Counted from the stretch's first letter, positions 1 to 5,875 are shown. The stretch: DNA of 5,919 nt from Candidatus Bathyarchaeota archaeon (GCA_030613835.1 JAUWLH010000098.1:1-5919); one strand, 5' to 3'. Program-made: numbers and translations. The notes: generated by a model not told the origin, from the letters alone.

Positions 1-2
1 TT

Positions 3-719
3 TCTCCCGAGGACGTCCTCATAGCCCCGACCATCGAGGAGTCCCAGCCCAGGAACCAGAGAAAGGCCCTCCCCCATATGTCACTGATACTCAAGGACGA
101 GTCCATCGAGACCAGAATCACCTACGTGAACCGTGAGTCCATTGAGCTCCTCAGGAACATCTTCAAGGACACTCACAGGGTCCAGCGCGAGTCCCTATTC
201 AAGGAGCTCTACGCCCTTGACCCCAGCTATGAGACCCTTCTCTACAGCAAGACCCGGGAAGAGAAGAAGCCCAGGATGCTCAGGAAGTACATCTCAGCGC
301 GGCTGGACCAGCAGTTAATAGAGCGCCTGATAGATGAATCAGAGGGTCTCCGCAGGGGAGGCAGGCAGACCCGGAACAACAGCAGTGTCTACGCCAGCCC
401 GGAGAACCCTCAAGTGGTACTGGTGCGACAGGTGACCCCCCTTAACCAGGGCGAGTTCCTCAAGGTACTTGGCAGGCTTAAGCCCATCTACAAAACACTC
501 ACGAGGGTTAAGACACAGCGGGAGATCATCTCTAACAGGCTGAGCACACCCAGGAGGAGGCGGAACCAGTACAGGGAGTTCATCGAGCTGCTGAACGAGG
601 CGCACGGCGGGGACTACATCTCCGCGGAAAAGAGGAGGAAGCTCAACGACAGATGGAGGAAGGATGAGGAGAGCCGTGAAGACCTCATCGAGGAGCTACG
701 GGAACTGCTGAACAAGTAG
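3..719 (+). CDS. Uncharacterised basic protein, 5'-partial
   Basis: I do not recognise this protein and assign no function. The frame is open from base 3, giving 25 codons before the first ATG (78-80). That ATG has neither a Shine-Dalgarno sequence nor a TATA-like box about 26 bases upstream, so the real start is probably left of the window and this is the C-terminal part of a longer protein. Counting from the ATG at 78, the visible 213 residues are rich in Arg, Lys and Glu, with a run of four arginines at about 159-162 and a charged, probably helical or coiled-coil tail (about 165-213). No membrane segment, signal peptide or catalytic motif is visible. Such charge would suit nucleic-acid binding or a protein-complex subunit, but that is only a guess from composition. 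The gene converges on the GGT-like gene, 126 bases away. That it is coding is well supported by long, uninterrupted codon usage like that of the neighbours. Confidence 0.75.
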   Translation, partial: SPEDVLIAPTIEESQPRNQRKALPHMSLILKDESIETRITYVNRESIELLRNIFKDTHRVQRESLFKELYALDPSYETLLYSKTREEKKPRMLRKYISARLDQQLIERLIDESEGLRRGGRQTRNNSSVYASPENPQVVLVRQVTPLNQGEFLKVLGRLKPIYKTLTRVKTQREIISNRLSTPRRRRNQYREFIELLNEAHGGDYISAEKRRKLNDRWRKDEESREDLIEELRELLNK

Positions 720-720
720 A

Positions 721-746
721 TTGAAAAATAGTTTTCCGGGGGAAAC
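721..746 (-). terminator. Hairpin plus T-run, terminator of the GGT-like gene
   Basis: Read on the minus strand, a six-pair stem (GTTTCC with GAAAAC, one G-U pair, four-base loop; positions 746-731) is followed by TATTTTTC, a run of five T at 728-724. This lies about 100 bases past the stop of the minus-strand gene and fits an intrinsic or poly-T archaeal terminator. On the plus strand only a four-T run (732-735) just after the upstream gene's stop could serve the convergent transcript. Confidence 0.4.
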
Positions 747-770
747 GAAACCGAGGCGTTCGTATGTGCC

Positions 771-832
771 CGGGAAACCTAGACGTTAACCGATCCCTAG
801 CTGGATAAACTTTCCCGTGTTTCTAAGATCGG
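771..832. repeat. Interleaved inverted repeats between convergent genes
   Basis: CGGGAAA (771-777) pairs with TTTCCCG (811-817), while CCGATC (790-795) pairs with GATCGG (827-832). The second pair starts inside the first and ends outside it, the topology of an RNA pseudoknot. The region is the 3' flank of both convergent genes, so any structure would be in a 3' untranslated region. No tRNA or recognised RNA family is visible. Confidence 0.3.
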
Positions 833-845
833 ATGGTAAAGGGGG

Positions 846-2531
846 CTAGCAGCCCACAGCCGCTGACTCGAACCCCGTGAGCATCGAGTAGACTCCCCCG
901 TGGAGCATACCGTCTTTGCCCCTCAGGACGCCCACTGGCCTCCCCCAGCTCTTGAGCTCCGGGGTGACGTAGCTCACGTCGTGTCCCATTGCCACCATCT
1001 TCTTGTACGTCTCCTCGGGGAACCTTGAGTCAAGGTAGACCGTATCCGTCTCCCTGGTTACCCTTGGTGCATCAACTGCGTCCTGTATCCCCATGCCGTA
1101 ATCGATGACGTGGTGTATCACCTGGGCCACGGAGACCTGTATGTTCCTGCCACCTGGGGCTCCCAACGCCATGTAACCCCCTCCTTCCCTGAGCACGATA
1201 ACCGGGCAGACGTTCTGGATTCGCCTTTTCCTGCCGTCGATGCTGTTAGCGGTGTCGGACTCAGGGTTGAGGCCGTACATCGCGTTGTTCATCAGTATGC
1301 CTGTGTTGGGGATTACCACTCCCGATCCGAACGAGTTGACGTTGGTCTGGTTCACCGAAACCATGTTGCCATGCTTGTCCGCGACGGTCAATGCCGTAGT
1401 CTCCTCTGACTCGTACGGCCAGGGGTCACCGGGCTCCACCGCTCCCGCCTTCTCTGGGTCGATCCTCTTCCTCAGCTCGGACGCGTACCCCTTTGACGTC
1501 ATCCCCCTCTGGGGCACATCAACCCATCCCGGGTCCCCCATGTACTTGAACCTGTCAGCGAAGGAGAGGCCGATGGCCTCTGATACCATGTGCAGCGCCT
1601 CAGGTGATCCATGCGGCATCCCCGAGAAATCGTATCCCTCCATGATGTTCAGGATCTGCATCATGGTCGTGCCGCTGTGGGTGGGGTCATAGACCACCTC
1701 GTGACCCCTGTAGCTCCCTGGCTCGGGCTTGACCGTGATGGGCTCATAGGAAGCCAGGTCCTCCCGGGTGATAAGTCCCCCGTTCTCAGACATGTCCTTG
1801 GCGATCTCCCCCGCTATCCAGCCCTTGTAGAATACCTCCGATCCCCCCACGGCTATGCTTGTGAGGCACTTCGACAGCTGGGGATTCTTGAGCACGTGGG
1901 GGCTCGCCATCTCCTTGGTGTAGGGGAGGTACGGGAACTTCCCATCCCTCAGATAGATTTTCCTCCACTCTGTGTATTTCCAGAACGCCTCCATCTTCCT
2001 GAAGATGTGGTCTGCCGTCCACCATCCAACAACGAAGCCATCCCTCGCGGCGTCAATGGCTGGCTTTATCACCTCCTCAAGTTTCATGGACCCGTACTCT
2101 TCGAGTGCCTGGGTGAGGCCTGCCACTACCCCCGGTACGACGCATGCCTTGTACCCGTTCACGTTCTCGTCGTTCTTGATCTTCCTCCAGCCCATCCACC
2201 CGGGCTCGCTGCCCTCGTCCACCTCATACATATCGGTGGAGCTGGCTGCCGGTGGCCTGCCTACATAGTCTATGACCACATTCTCACTTGACTCCAGGTG
2301 GATGGTCATGACGCCCTCCCCTCCGATGCCGTTCATGCCTGGCTCGACGACGCAATCCATGAACGCAGCGGCTACAGCGGCGTCAACTGCGTTACCGTCC
2401 CTCTTCAGCATCCTGATTCCTGCCTCGCTGATGAGGCGGTGTTTGGAAGCCACCATTCCGTTAGGTGCTACACAGTCATACCTGCCTGCGCCCATCCACC
2501 TTCGTTTTTGATAGATAAAATCCGAGTTCAT
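846..2531 (-). CDS. Gamma-glutamyltransferase-like Ntn hydrolase
   Basis: This 561-aa protein has the full length and motif order of the gamma-glutamyltransferase (GGT) family: a proenzyme that cleaves itself before a threonine to make two subunits, the new N-terminal Thr being the nucleophile. Visible landmarks are MVASKH (26-31), the GNAVDAAVAAAF block (46-57), VVEPGMNGIGGEG (61-73), the cleavage site before T378-T379 followed by VADKHGN, then FGSG (401-404), the GILMNN strand (411-416) and the APGG oxyanion loop (458-461). The family's gamma-glutamyl-binding residues are not kept. By motif alignment to E. coli GGT, Arg114 falls on V90, Asp433 on G420 and Ser462-Ser463 on Q439-N440. It is therefore probably an amidohydrolase or acylase of this fold with another substrate, not a true GGT. 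No signal peptide is seen, so it is likely cytoplasmic, unlike most bacterial GGTs. M1 was chosen because a TATA-like box sits about 26 bases upstream, which fits a leaderless mRNA. Fold confidence is high; substrate is unknown. Confidence 0.92.
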   Translation of the reverse strand: MNSDFIYQKRRWMGAGRYDCVAPNGMVASKHRLISEAGIRMLKRDGNAVDAAVAAAFMDCVVEPGMNGIGGEGVMTIHLESSENVVIDYVGRPPAASSTDMYEVDEGSEPGWMGWRKIKNDENVNGYKACVVPGVVAGLTQALEEYGSMKLEEVIKPAIDAARDGFVVGWWTADHIFRKMEAFWKYTEWRKIYLRDGKFPYLPYTKEMASPHVLKNPQLSKCLTSIAVGGSEVFYKGWIAGEIAKDMSENGGLITREDLASYEPITVKPEPGSYRGHEVVYDPTHSGTTMMQILNIMEGYDFSGMPHGSPEALHMVSEAIGLSFADRFKYMGDPGWVDVPQRGMTSKGYASELRKRIDPEKAGAVEPGDPWPYESEETTALTVADKHGNMVSVNQTNVNSFGSGVVIPNTGILMNNAMYGLNPESDTANSIDGRKRRIQNVCPVIVLREGGGYMALGAPGGRNIQVSVAQVIHHVIDYGMGIQDAVDAPRVTRETDTVYLDSRFPEETYKKMVAMGHDVSYVTPELKSWGRPVGVLRGKDGMLHGGVYSMLTGFESAAVGC

Positions 2532-2550
2532 GGGTTACATTAAATTTACG

Positions 2551-2561
2551 GGTATAATAAA
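2551..2561 (+). promoter_or_regulatory. TATA-like box, possibly shared by the divergent gene
   Basis: The same AT block reads GGTATAATAAA on the plus strand. A start site about 26 bases on would be near 2582, giving a leader of roughly 24 bases before the ATG at 2606. That leader contains GGAG (2591-2594), a weak Shine-Dalgarno match 11 bases from the ATG. A rival, poorer element is TTGAATACTT (2578-2587), which would suit a leaderless start. Which one is used cannot be settled from sequence. Confidence 0.4.
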
Positions 2562-2562
2562 C
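2551..2562 (-). promoter_or_regulatory. TATA box for the leaderless GGT-like gene
   Basis: On the minus strand this reads GGTTTATTATACC. Its centre is about 26 bases upstream of the A of the start codon at 2531, the standard archaeal TATA-to-start-site distance, so transcription should begin at or next to the ATG. No Shine-Dalgarno sequence lies in the 20 bases before the ATG, in keeping with a leaderless transcript. Confidence 0.6.
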
Positions 2563-2605
2563 CAGCCACGATACCCTTGAATACTTGTTAGGAGTCTAAA
2601 ATCCC

Positions 2606-2920
2606 ATGTCAGAAGAGAAACTATCCCAGTTCCTAGAGGAAGGGGCCGACTGGGCCAAGGTCAAGACCACCGTACCCGGTGTGTTCGTCATGAAGATGCC
2701 CGGCACCAAGAGCAGAGCCCCCAGTCTATCCGTGGAGATCAATCCAGTTGACGTGGGCGGTAGCCCAACGAAGAGAAGGGGGCTCATCATTAGGACGGTT
2801 GACGAGCTCCTTGACTTCAAGGACATCCTCGGCAACGAAAAGGTCGAGACTCTGCTTGAGATGCTCGAAGACGTGAACCCTGATACAGGCAAGAGGAGCA
2901 AGGACGTCATAGAGATCTAA
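2606..2920 (+). CDS. Small conserved-looking archaeal protein, function unknown
   Basis: This 104-aa soluble protein has no signal peptide, membrane segment or catalytic motif that I can identify. It reads as a compact domain: an acidic N-terminal helix (about 2-17), a beta-rich middle containing VPGVFVMKMP (23-32) and SVEINPVD (42-49), the basic stretch TKRRGLIIR (55-63), then an acidic helical half (64-90) and a charged tail. The style, particularly the INPVD and TKRRGL segments, resembles small uncharacterised proteins common in archaea, but I cannot name a family. It faces the GGT-like gene across a short divergent promoter and lies 37 bases before the M42 peptidase, with no TATA box between, so it may share a transcript with the peptidase. 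The start at 2606 is favoured by the GGAG at 2591-2594 and by the absence of another in-frame start. It is probably a real gene because composition and codon use match its neighbours. Confidence 0.8.
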   Translation: MSEEKLSQFLEEGADWAKVKTTVPGVFVMKMPGTKSRAPSLSVEINPVDVGGSPTKRRGLIIRTVDELLDFKDILGNEKVETLLEMLEDVNPDTGKRSKDVIEI

Positions 2921-2957
2921 CCCAAAACCTCTTTTCCCCAGTTCACACCTTAAACCC

Positions 2958-4043
2958 GTGGATATTTTGCAGGAACTAAAGGATCTTGTATTTAGGCTTC
3001 TAGCCGTAGACGCCATAAGCGGCTTCGAGGAGCCCATGATGAGGGCCCTTGTGGATGAACTCACGCCTTACTGCGACGAGGTGTACGACACACCGAGGGG
3101 AAACATCATCGGAATCCAGAAGGGGACTGACCCGGACGCGCCGGGGATCGCGCTCGCAGCCCACACCGACCAGGTGGGCTTCATAGTATTCAACATTGAC
3201 GAGCCCGGTTTCATCAGGTTCAGGAAGGTCGGTGGATCGGTCACAAGGGGCATCCAAGCACACCAGATGAAGCTCCATGGCACAAAGGGCGTTGTGATGG
3301 GTGTGGTGGGTATCAAGCCGGGCCACATTACCAAGCCATCGGAGGCCAATATTGTTCCTCCCATCGAGGAGATGTACATAGACGTGGGCGCTAAGAGCGG
3401 GAAGGAGGTGCAGGAGATGGGCATTGAGATAGGGACGCCCATCACATGGAACATGGAGCCCTTGGAGCTGGCCAACAACGTCATCGCAGCCTCGGGCCCG
3501 GACGACCGCGTCGGAGTAGCGACCCTCATCCATGTAGCCAGGAACCTCAAGGACAAGCCGATCCCTTCAACGGTCTACTATATAGGCACCGTCGAGGAGG
3601 AGATCGGCCTCAGGGGAGCCGCAGTTGCCGTATTCGACCTGGATGTCGACATGGCGGTGGCTATCGACACCTGTCCCGCGGGCTGGCAGCCCGATGTCAA
3701 TATGAGGGACCTCTACTACGAGGTCGGCAAGGGACCCGCGATACATATCGGAAAGGATGGGGCAACGAGAAGGTTCGGAAGCCAAGTGCTCAGGAGGTGG
3801 CTTATTGGAGCTGCCAAAGAGTTGGGCGTCCCCTACCAGAGCGGTATGGTCCTGGGAGGAAACGATGCCCACGCCATCCAGCAATCGAAATCTGGAATAC
3901 CCGCGTGTACAATAGCCGTGCCGAGGCGTTACAGCCACAGCCCGGTGGAACTTTTCAGCTGGGATGACCTCGACAACCTCATCAAGGTGCTGACTAAGGC
4001 TATCGCAGGCCTTGATTCAGGCTTCAAGCTGAACCGCATCTAA
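2958..4043 (+). CDS. M42-family metallo-aminopeptidase (TET/deblocking type)
   Basis: This 361-aa protein is a complete M42 peptidase. The family removes N-terminal residues from peptides using two Co or Zn ions, and archaeal members form dodecameric tetrahedral (TET) particles in the cytoplasm. All metal and catalytic positions are present: H69 and D71 in AHTDQVGF, bridging D182 in GPDDRVG, E214 (general base) and E215 in TVEEEIGLRG, D237 in AIDTCP and H327 in RRYSHSPVE. The GGNDAHAIQ segment (300-308) and the PA-like insert between about 75 and 165 also fit. The start is GTG at 2958; no earlier in-frame start exists, and the first residues form the expected helix before SGFEEP (21-26). No TATA box lies about 26 bases upstream, so transcription probably continues from the 104-aa gene. 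A hairpin and T-run follow the stop. Peptide specificity cannot be read from the sequence. Older annotations often call such proteins cellulase M or endoglucanase; that name is not supported by the active site. Confidence 0.95.
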   Translation: MDILQELKDLVFRLLAVDAISGFEEPMMRALVDELTPYCDEVYDTPRGNIIGIQKGTDPDAPGIALAAHTDQVGFIVFNIDEPGFIRFRKVGGSVTRGIQAHQMKLHGTKGVVMGVVGIKPGHITKPSEANIVPPIEEMYIDVGAKSGKEVQEMGIEIGTPITWNMEPLELANNVIAASGPDDRVGVATLIHVARNLKDKPIPSTVYYIGTVEEEIGLRGAAVAVFDLDVDMAVAIDTCPAGWQPDVNMRDLYYEVGKGPAIHIGKDGATRRFGSQVLRRWLIGAAKELGVPYQSGMVLGGNDAHAIQQSKSGIPACTIAVPRRYSHSPVELFSWDDLDNLIKVLTKAIAGLDSGFKLNRI

Positions 4044-4045
4044 CC

Positions 4046-4070
4046 TGAGAGACAAACTCTCAAGTTTTTT
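4046..4070 (+). terminator. Intrinsic-like terminator of the M42 gene
   Basis: TGAGAG (4046-4051) pairs perfectly with CTCTCA (4057-4062) around a five-base ACAAA loop, and six T follow at 4065-4070. It begins three bases after the peptidase stop codon. The T-run is also the best TATA-like candidate for the next gene. Confidence 0.65.
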
Positions 4071-4074
4071 ATTC
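4065..4074 (+). promoter_or_regulatory. TATA-like element for the FAH-family gene
   Basis: TTTTTTATTC lies about 24 bases before the possible GTG start (4093) and 32 bases before the ATG (4102), centre to start. The predicted start site is near 4095, so the mRNA would have either no leader or one of a few bases. It overlaps the end of the upstream terminator. Confidence 0.4.
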
Positions 4075-4101
4075 ATACTCGGTACTCAACTAGTGATTCT
4101 A

Positions 4102-5121
4102 ATGAAACTTGTAACTTTCAAGGTACACACCGAGGAGCGGATCGGCGCGCTACTCGGAGGCAAGGTTGTCGACCTCAACTCCGCGTACACGTTGATGCTC
4201 AAGGAGAAGGGCAAGCTGTCCCCCAGGAGGAAGGCGGACGCCCTGCTGCCCCAGTGTATGATCGGGTTCCTGGAGGGAGGAGACGAGTCCATGGAGGCGG
4301 CCAGAAAAGCACTAGCCTATGCTGAAAAGAACCCAGACGCCGTTGGCCTCGATGAGGAGAAGCTGGTAATGTGCAAGTGCACCGCTAAGCTACAGGCACC
4401 TGTACCAAGACCAGGCAAGCTCTACTGTGTCGCCGTAAACTTCTATGACCACGCCACGGAGAGAATCAAGGACCCGGTGGCGAGACAGACCGAGATCGAC
4501 CGTCTCAAGAACCTGAGGCTGGACGTCCCAGACGTGTTCCAGAAGCCCCCGAGCCTCGTGATAGGTCCCCGTGACCCTCTCATCAAGGTTAAGGCGACAG
4601 AGAAGATGGATTACGAGTGCGAGCTCGCCGTGGTTATCGGTAAGAAGGGCAAGTATATCCCGGCGGAGAAGGCGTACGAGTACATCGCCGGGTACACGGT
4701 GTTCATCGACGTGAGTGCCCGTGACCAGGGATTCCCGCAGGACGTGGACTTCCGCATCTTCAAGGCTGATATCAATTGGACTAAGGGCAAGGGTATGGAC
4801 AACGCCGGCCCGATGGGTCCCTGCATAGTCACCGCAGATGAGATTCCCGACCCATACAATCCTCCACTGAGGCTCAAGACAAGTGTCAACGGTAAGGAGC
4901 GACAGAACAATACCCTTGAGCACATGATCATCAAGATTCCGAGGATCATCGAGTACCTAAGCAACGGGACTACGTTGATGCCAGGGGATGTCATCGCCAC
5001 TGGCACCGTTGCCGGGGTGGCTCACAGCTGGGGTCCTGAAGGGTTCCTAAAGGTGGGTGATGTCGTGGAGTGCGAGATCGAGCCCATGGGCACTCTGAAA
5101 CACGAGGTTATCGGGGAGTAA
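4102..5121 (+). CDS. Fumarylacetoacetate hydrolase (FAH) family enzyme
   Basis: FAH-family enzymes use a divalent metal, usually Mg or Mn, to hydrolyse, decarboxylate or dehydrate 2-keto or acyl-pyruvate type acids. The protein has an N-terminal domain of about 100 residues and a complete catalytic domain. In numbering from the GTG at 4093, the key features are the NFYDHATE loop with H120 and E123, the metal ligands E175 and E177 in DYECELAVVIGKKG, D206 in FIDVSARD, K233 in the WTKGKGMDNAGPMGP segment, and TGTVAGVAHSW (303-313). The family cannot be narrowed to one substrate: acylpyruvase, fumarylacetoacetase-like and 2-keto-3-deoxy-sugar-acid dehydratase activities all share these residues. 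I chose ATG 4102 because family proteins commonly begin MKLVTF; the in-frame GTG at 4093 would add three residues. It has its own promoter and a T-run after the stop, so it is probably transcribed alone. Confidence 0.93.
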   Translation: MKLVTFKVHTEERIGALLGGKVVDLNSAYTLMLKEKGKLSPRRKADALLPQCMIGFLEGGDESMEAARKALAYAEKNPDAVGLDEEKLVMCKCTAKLQAPVPRPGKLYCVAVNFYDHATERIKDPVARQTEIDRLKNLRLDVPDVFQKPPSLVIGPRDPLIKVKATEKMDYECELAVVIGKKGKYIPAEKAYEYIAGYTVFIDVSARDQGFPQDVDFRIFKADINWTKGKGMDNAGPMGPCIVTADEIPDPYNPPLRLKTSVNGKERQNNTLEHMIIKIPRIIEYLSNGTTLMPGDVIATGTVAGVAHSWGPEGFLKVGDVVECEIEPMGTLKHEVIGE

Positions 5122-5128
5122 CCTCCCA

Positions 5129-5134
5129 TTTTTT
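5129..5134 (+). terminator. Poly-T terminator after the FAH gene
   Basis: Six T begin eight bases past the stop codon, the usual form of an archaeal terminator. No strong hairpin precedes it. Confidence 0.4.
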
Positions 5135-5160
5135 ACGTTTACGCATTCTCTACAGCTCAT

Positions 5161-5169
5161 TGTATATAT
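5161..5169 (+). promoter_or_regulatory. TATA-like box before the DinB-like fragment
   Basis: TGTATATAT would place a start site near 5191, leaving about 25 bases before the ATG at 5216. GAGGT at 5192-5196 is too far from that ATG (19 bases) to act as a normal Shine-Dalgarno site. The box lies inside what looks like former DinB coding sequence, so it may be incidental. Confidence 0.35.
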
Positions 5170-5215
5170 CAACATCACGTATTGGCTCGATGAGGTCTAT
5201 AAGTCGGTTAAAGAC

Positions 5216-5464
5216 ATGACCGACTTCAACCATGAAGGGAATGATTGGCCTGAGATGGGCATGACCGAGGAGGAGTGGACGCAGTCGTCAAGCCGGATTG
5301 AGGCGGCTGTCAACATGCTGACCGATGAGCTAGTCTCATGGACAAACGAGGGCCTTGCTAGGGCTGTCCCAGGGTCGAACTTTACGTTCAAACAGATGCT
5401 CCACGGACTAATACACCACAACCTGTACCACGCAGGGCAGATCAACATACTGAAAAAGGCTTAG
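5216..5464 (+). pseudogene. DinB-like protein, N-terminally truncated
   Basis: DinB/YfiT-like proteins are four-helix bundles of about 150-170 residues that hold a metal with three histidines and often act as thiol-dependent enzymes or have no known role. This 82-aa ORF carries only the C-terminal half. The HNLYHAGQI segment (68-76) supplies the HxxxH ligands H68 and H72 followed by the usual GQ. The first helix and first histidine are absent. The frame stays open upstream to 5099, and just before the ATG it reads ITYWLDEVYKSVKD, which looks like the second DinB helix. That stretch contains no ATG, GTG or TTG, and only about 16 codons separate it from the FAH stop. The position expected for the first histidine, N-ITYW at 5171-5173, is AAC (Asn). 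I read this as a 5'-truncated, decaying gene, though a short protein from 5216 could still be made. It overlaps the stop codon of the convergent gene. Confidence 0.6.
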
Positions 5465-5736
5465 ATGGCCTTCGCTATCTCGTATGATCTCCAAAGGACA
5501 TCATAGGCTAGACCTATGAGTTCCCTCATTACCCTGTTGTCAGTGAAACCCGACTCGAATGCGTCCCATCCCTTGTGGTAGTAAGATCGGTAGACCAATG
5601 CCAGCTCATTTAATCCCTCGCTCTCAAGGCCCTTTATGGTCCCAGTCCTGTTCAGCTTCCACGTCTTCTTCGAGTCGGTGAACTGGCTCAGGACCCTAAC
5701 AGGCGTGGGGGAGACCACGTATTTCCTAAAAACCAT
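5461..5736 (-). CDS. Small uncharacterised protein
   Basis: I do not recognise this 91-aa protein. It is soluble-looking, with no signal peptide or membrane segment. A short basic and beta-like N-terminal part leads, after TWKLNRTGTIKGLESEG, into a probable helical C-terminal half with aromatic residues (VYRSYYHKGWDAF, DVLWRSYEIAKAI). The start is uncertain. An in-frame TTG at 5748 gives 95 residues, the ATG at 5736 gives 91, and a GTG at 5718 would also work. I chose ATG. TATA-like sequence occurs at 5749-5756 and 5781-5790. Its TAA stop overlaps the TAG stop of the DinB-like ORF within TTAG (5461-5464). A five-T run on the minus strand (5457-5453), inside the last codons of that ORF, could end its transcript. 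Size, composition and a nearby promoter support a real gene, moderately. Confidence 0.6.
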   Translation of the reverse strand: MVFRKYVVSPTPVRVLSQFTDSKKTWKLNRTGTIKGLESEGLNELALVYRSYYHKGWDAFESGFTDNRVMRELIGLAYDVLWRSYEIAKAI

Positions 5737-5780
5737 GTGAAAAATCAAATTATATGGTAACCATTTGAGTTTTTTGGCGA

Positions 5781-5790
5781 TTTAAATAAA
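5781..5790 (-). promoter_or_regulatory. AT-rich box, possible promoter of the small minus-strand gene
   Basis: TTTATTTAAA on the minus strand predicts a start site near 5760, about 24 bases before the ATG at 5736. A second candidate (ATATAATT, 5756-5749) is closer and would suit the GTG at 5718. The central TTTAAA is palindromic, so the same box could act rightward. In such AT-rich DNA these matches are weak evidence. Confidence 0.3.
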
Positions 5791-5809
5791 TTGAAATACA
5801 GTAAAAACA

Positions 5810-5875
5810 ATGCCCTTAGGTGCGTGCTACAAATTCAACCAATTCAGTAGATTATTAATCCATAATTTTATCTAA
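5810..5875 (+). CDS. Possible 21-codon leaderless small ORF
   Basis: ATG at 5810 opens 21 codons (MPLGACYKFNQFSR then LLIHNFI) ending at TAA 5873-5875. The TTTAAATAAA at 5781-5790 is centred about 25 bases upstream, which fits a leaderless start. Nothing else supports translation: the ORF is tiny, AT-rich and resembles no family I know. It is listed only because the promoter spacing matches. Confidence 0.15.
   Translation: MPLGACYKFNQFSRLLIHNFI

Noticed and set aside
720..845. Possible tRNA in the convergent spacer
   Set aside because: No T-loop GTTCRA with a matching acceptor stem and anticodon arm could be assembled on either strand.
1110..2543. Several long plus-strand ORFs opposite the GGT-like gene
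   Set aside because: They are complementary-strand shadows of a full-length protein with clear family motifs, and their translations resemble no protein family.
2931..2935. Terminator between the 104-aa gene and the M42 gene
   Set aside because: It is only a four-T run with no hairpin, too weak to claim.
2921..2957. Separate promoter for the M42 gene
   Set aside because: No AT-rich box lies about 26 bases upstream of the GTG; the CTTAAA at 2949-2954 is far too close to it.
3000..3967. Long ORFs overlapping the M42 gene in other frames
   Set aside because: The M42 frame carries every active-site residue; the others are low-complexity shadows created by its codon bias.
4390..5006. Minus-strand ORFs inside the FAH gene
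   Set aside because: They lie wholly within an intact FAH-family gene and show no recognisable domain or start signal.
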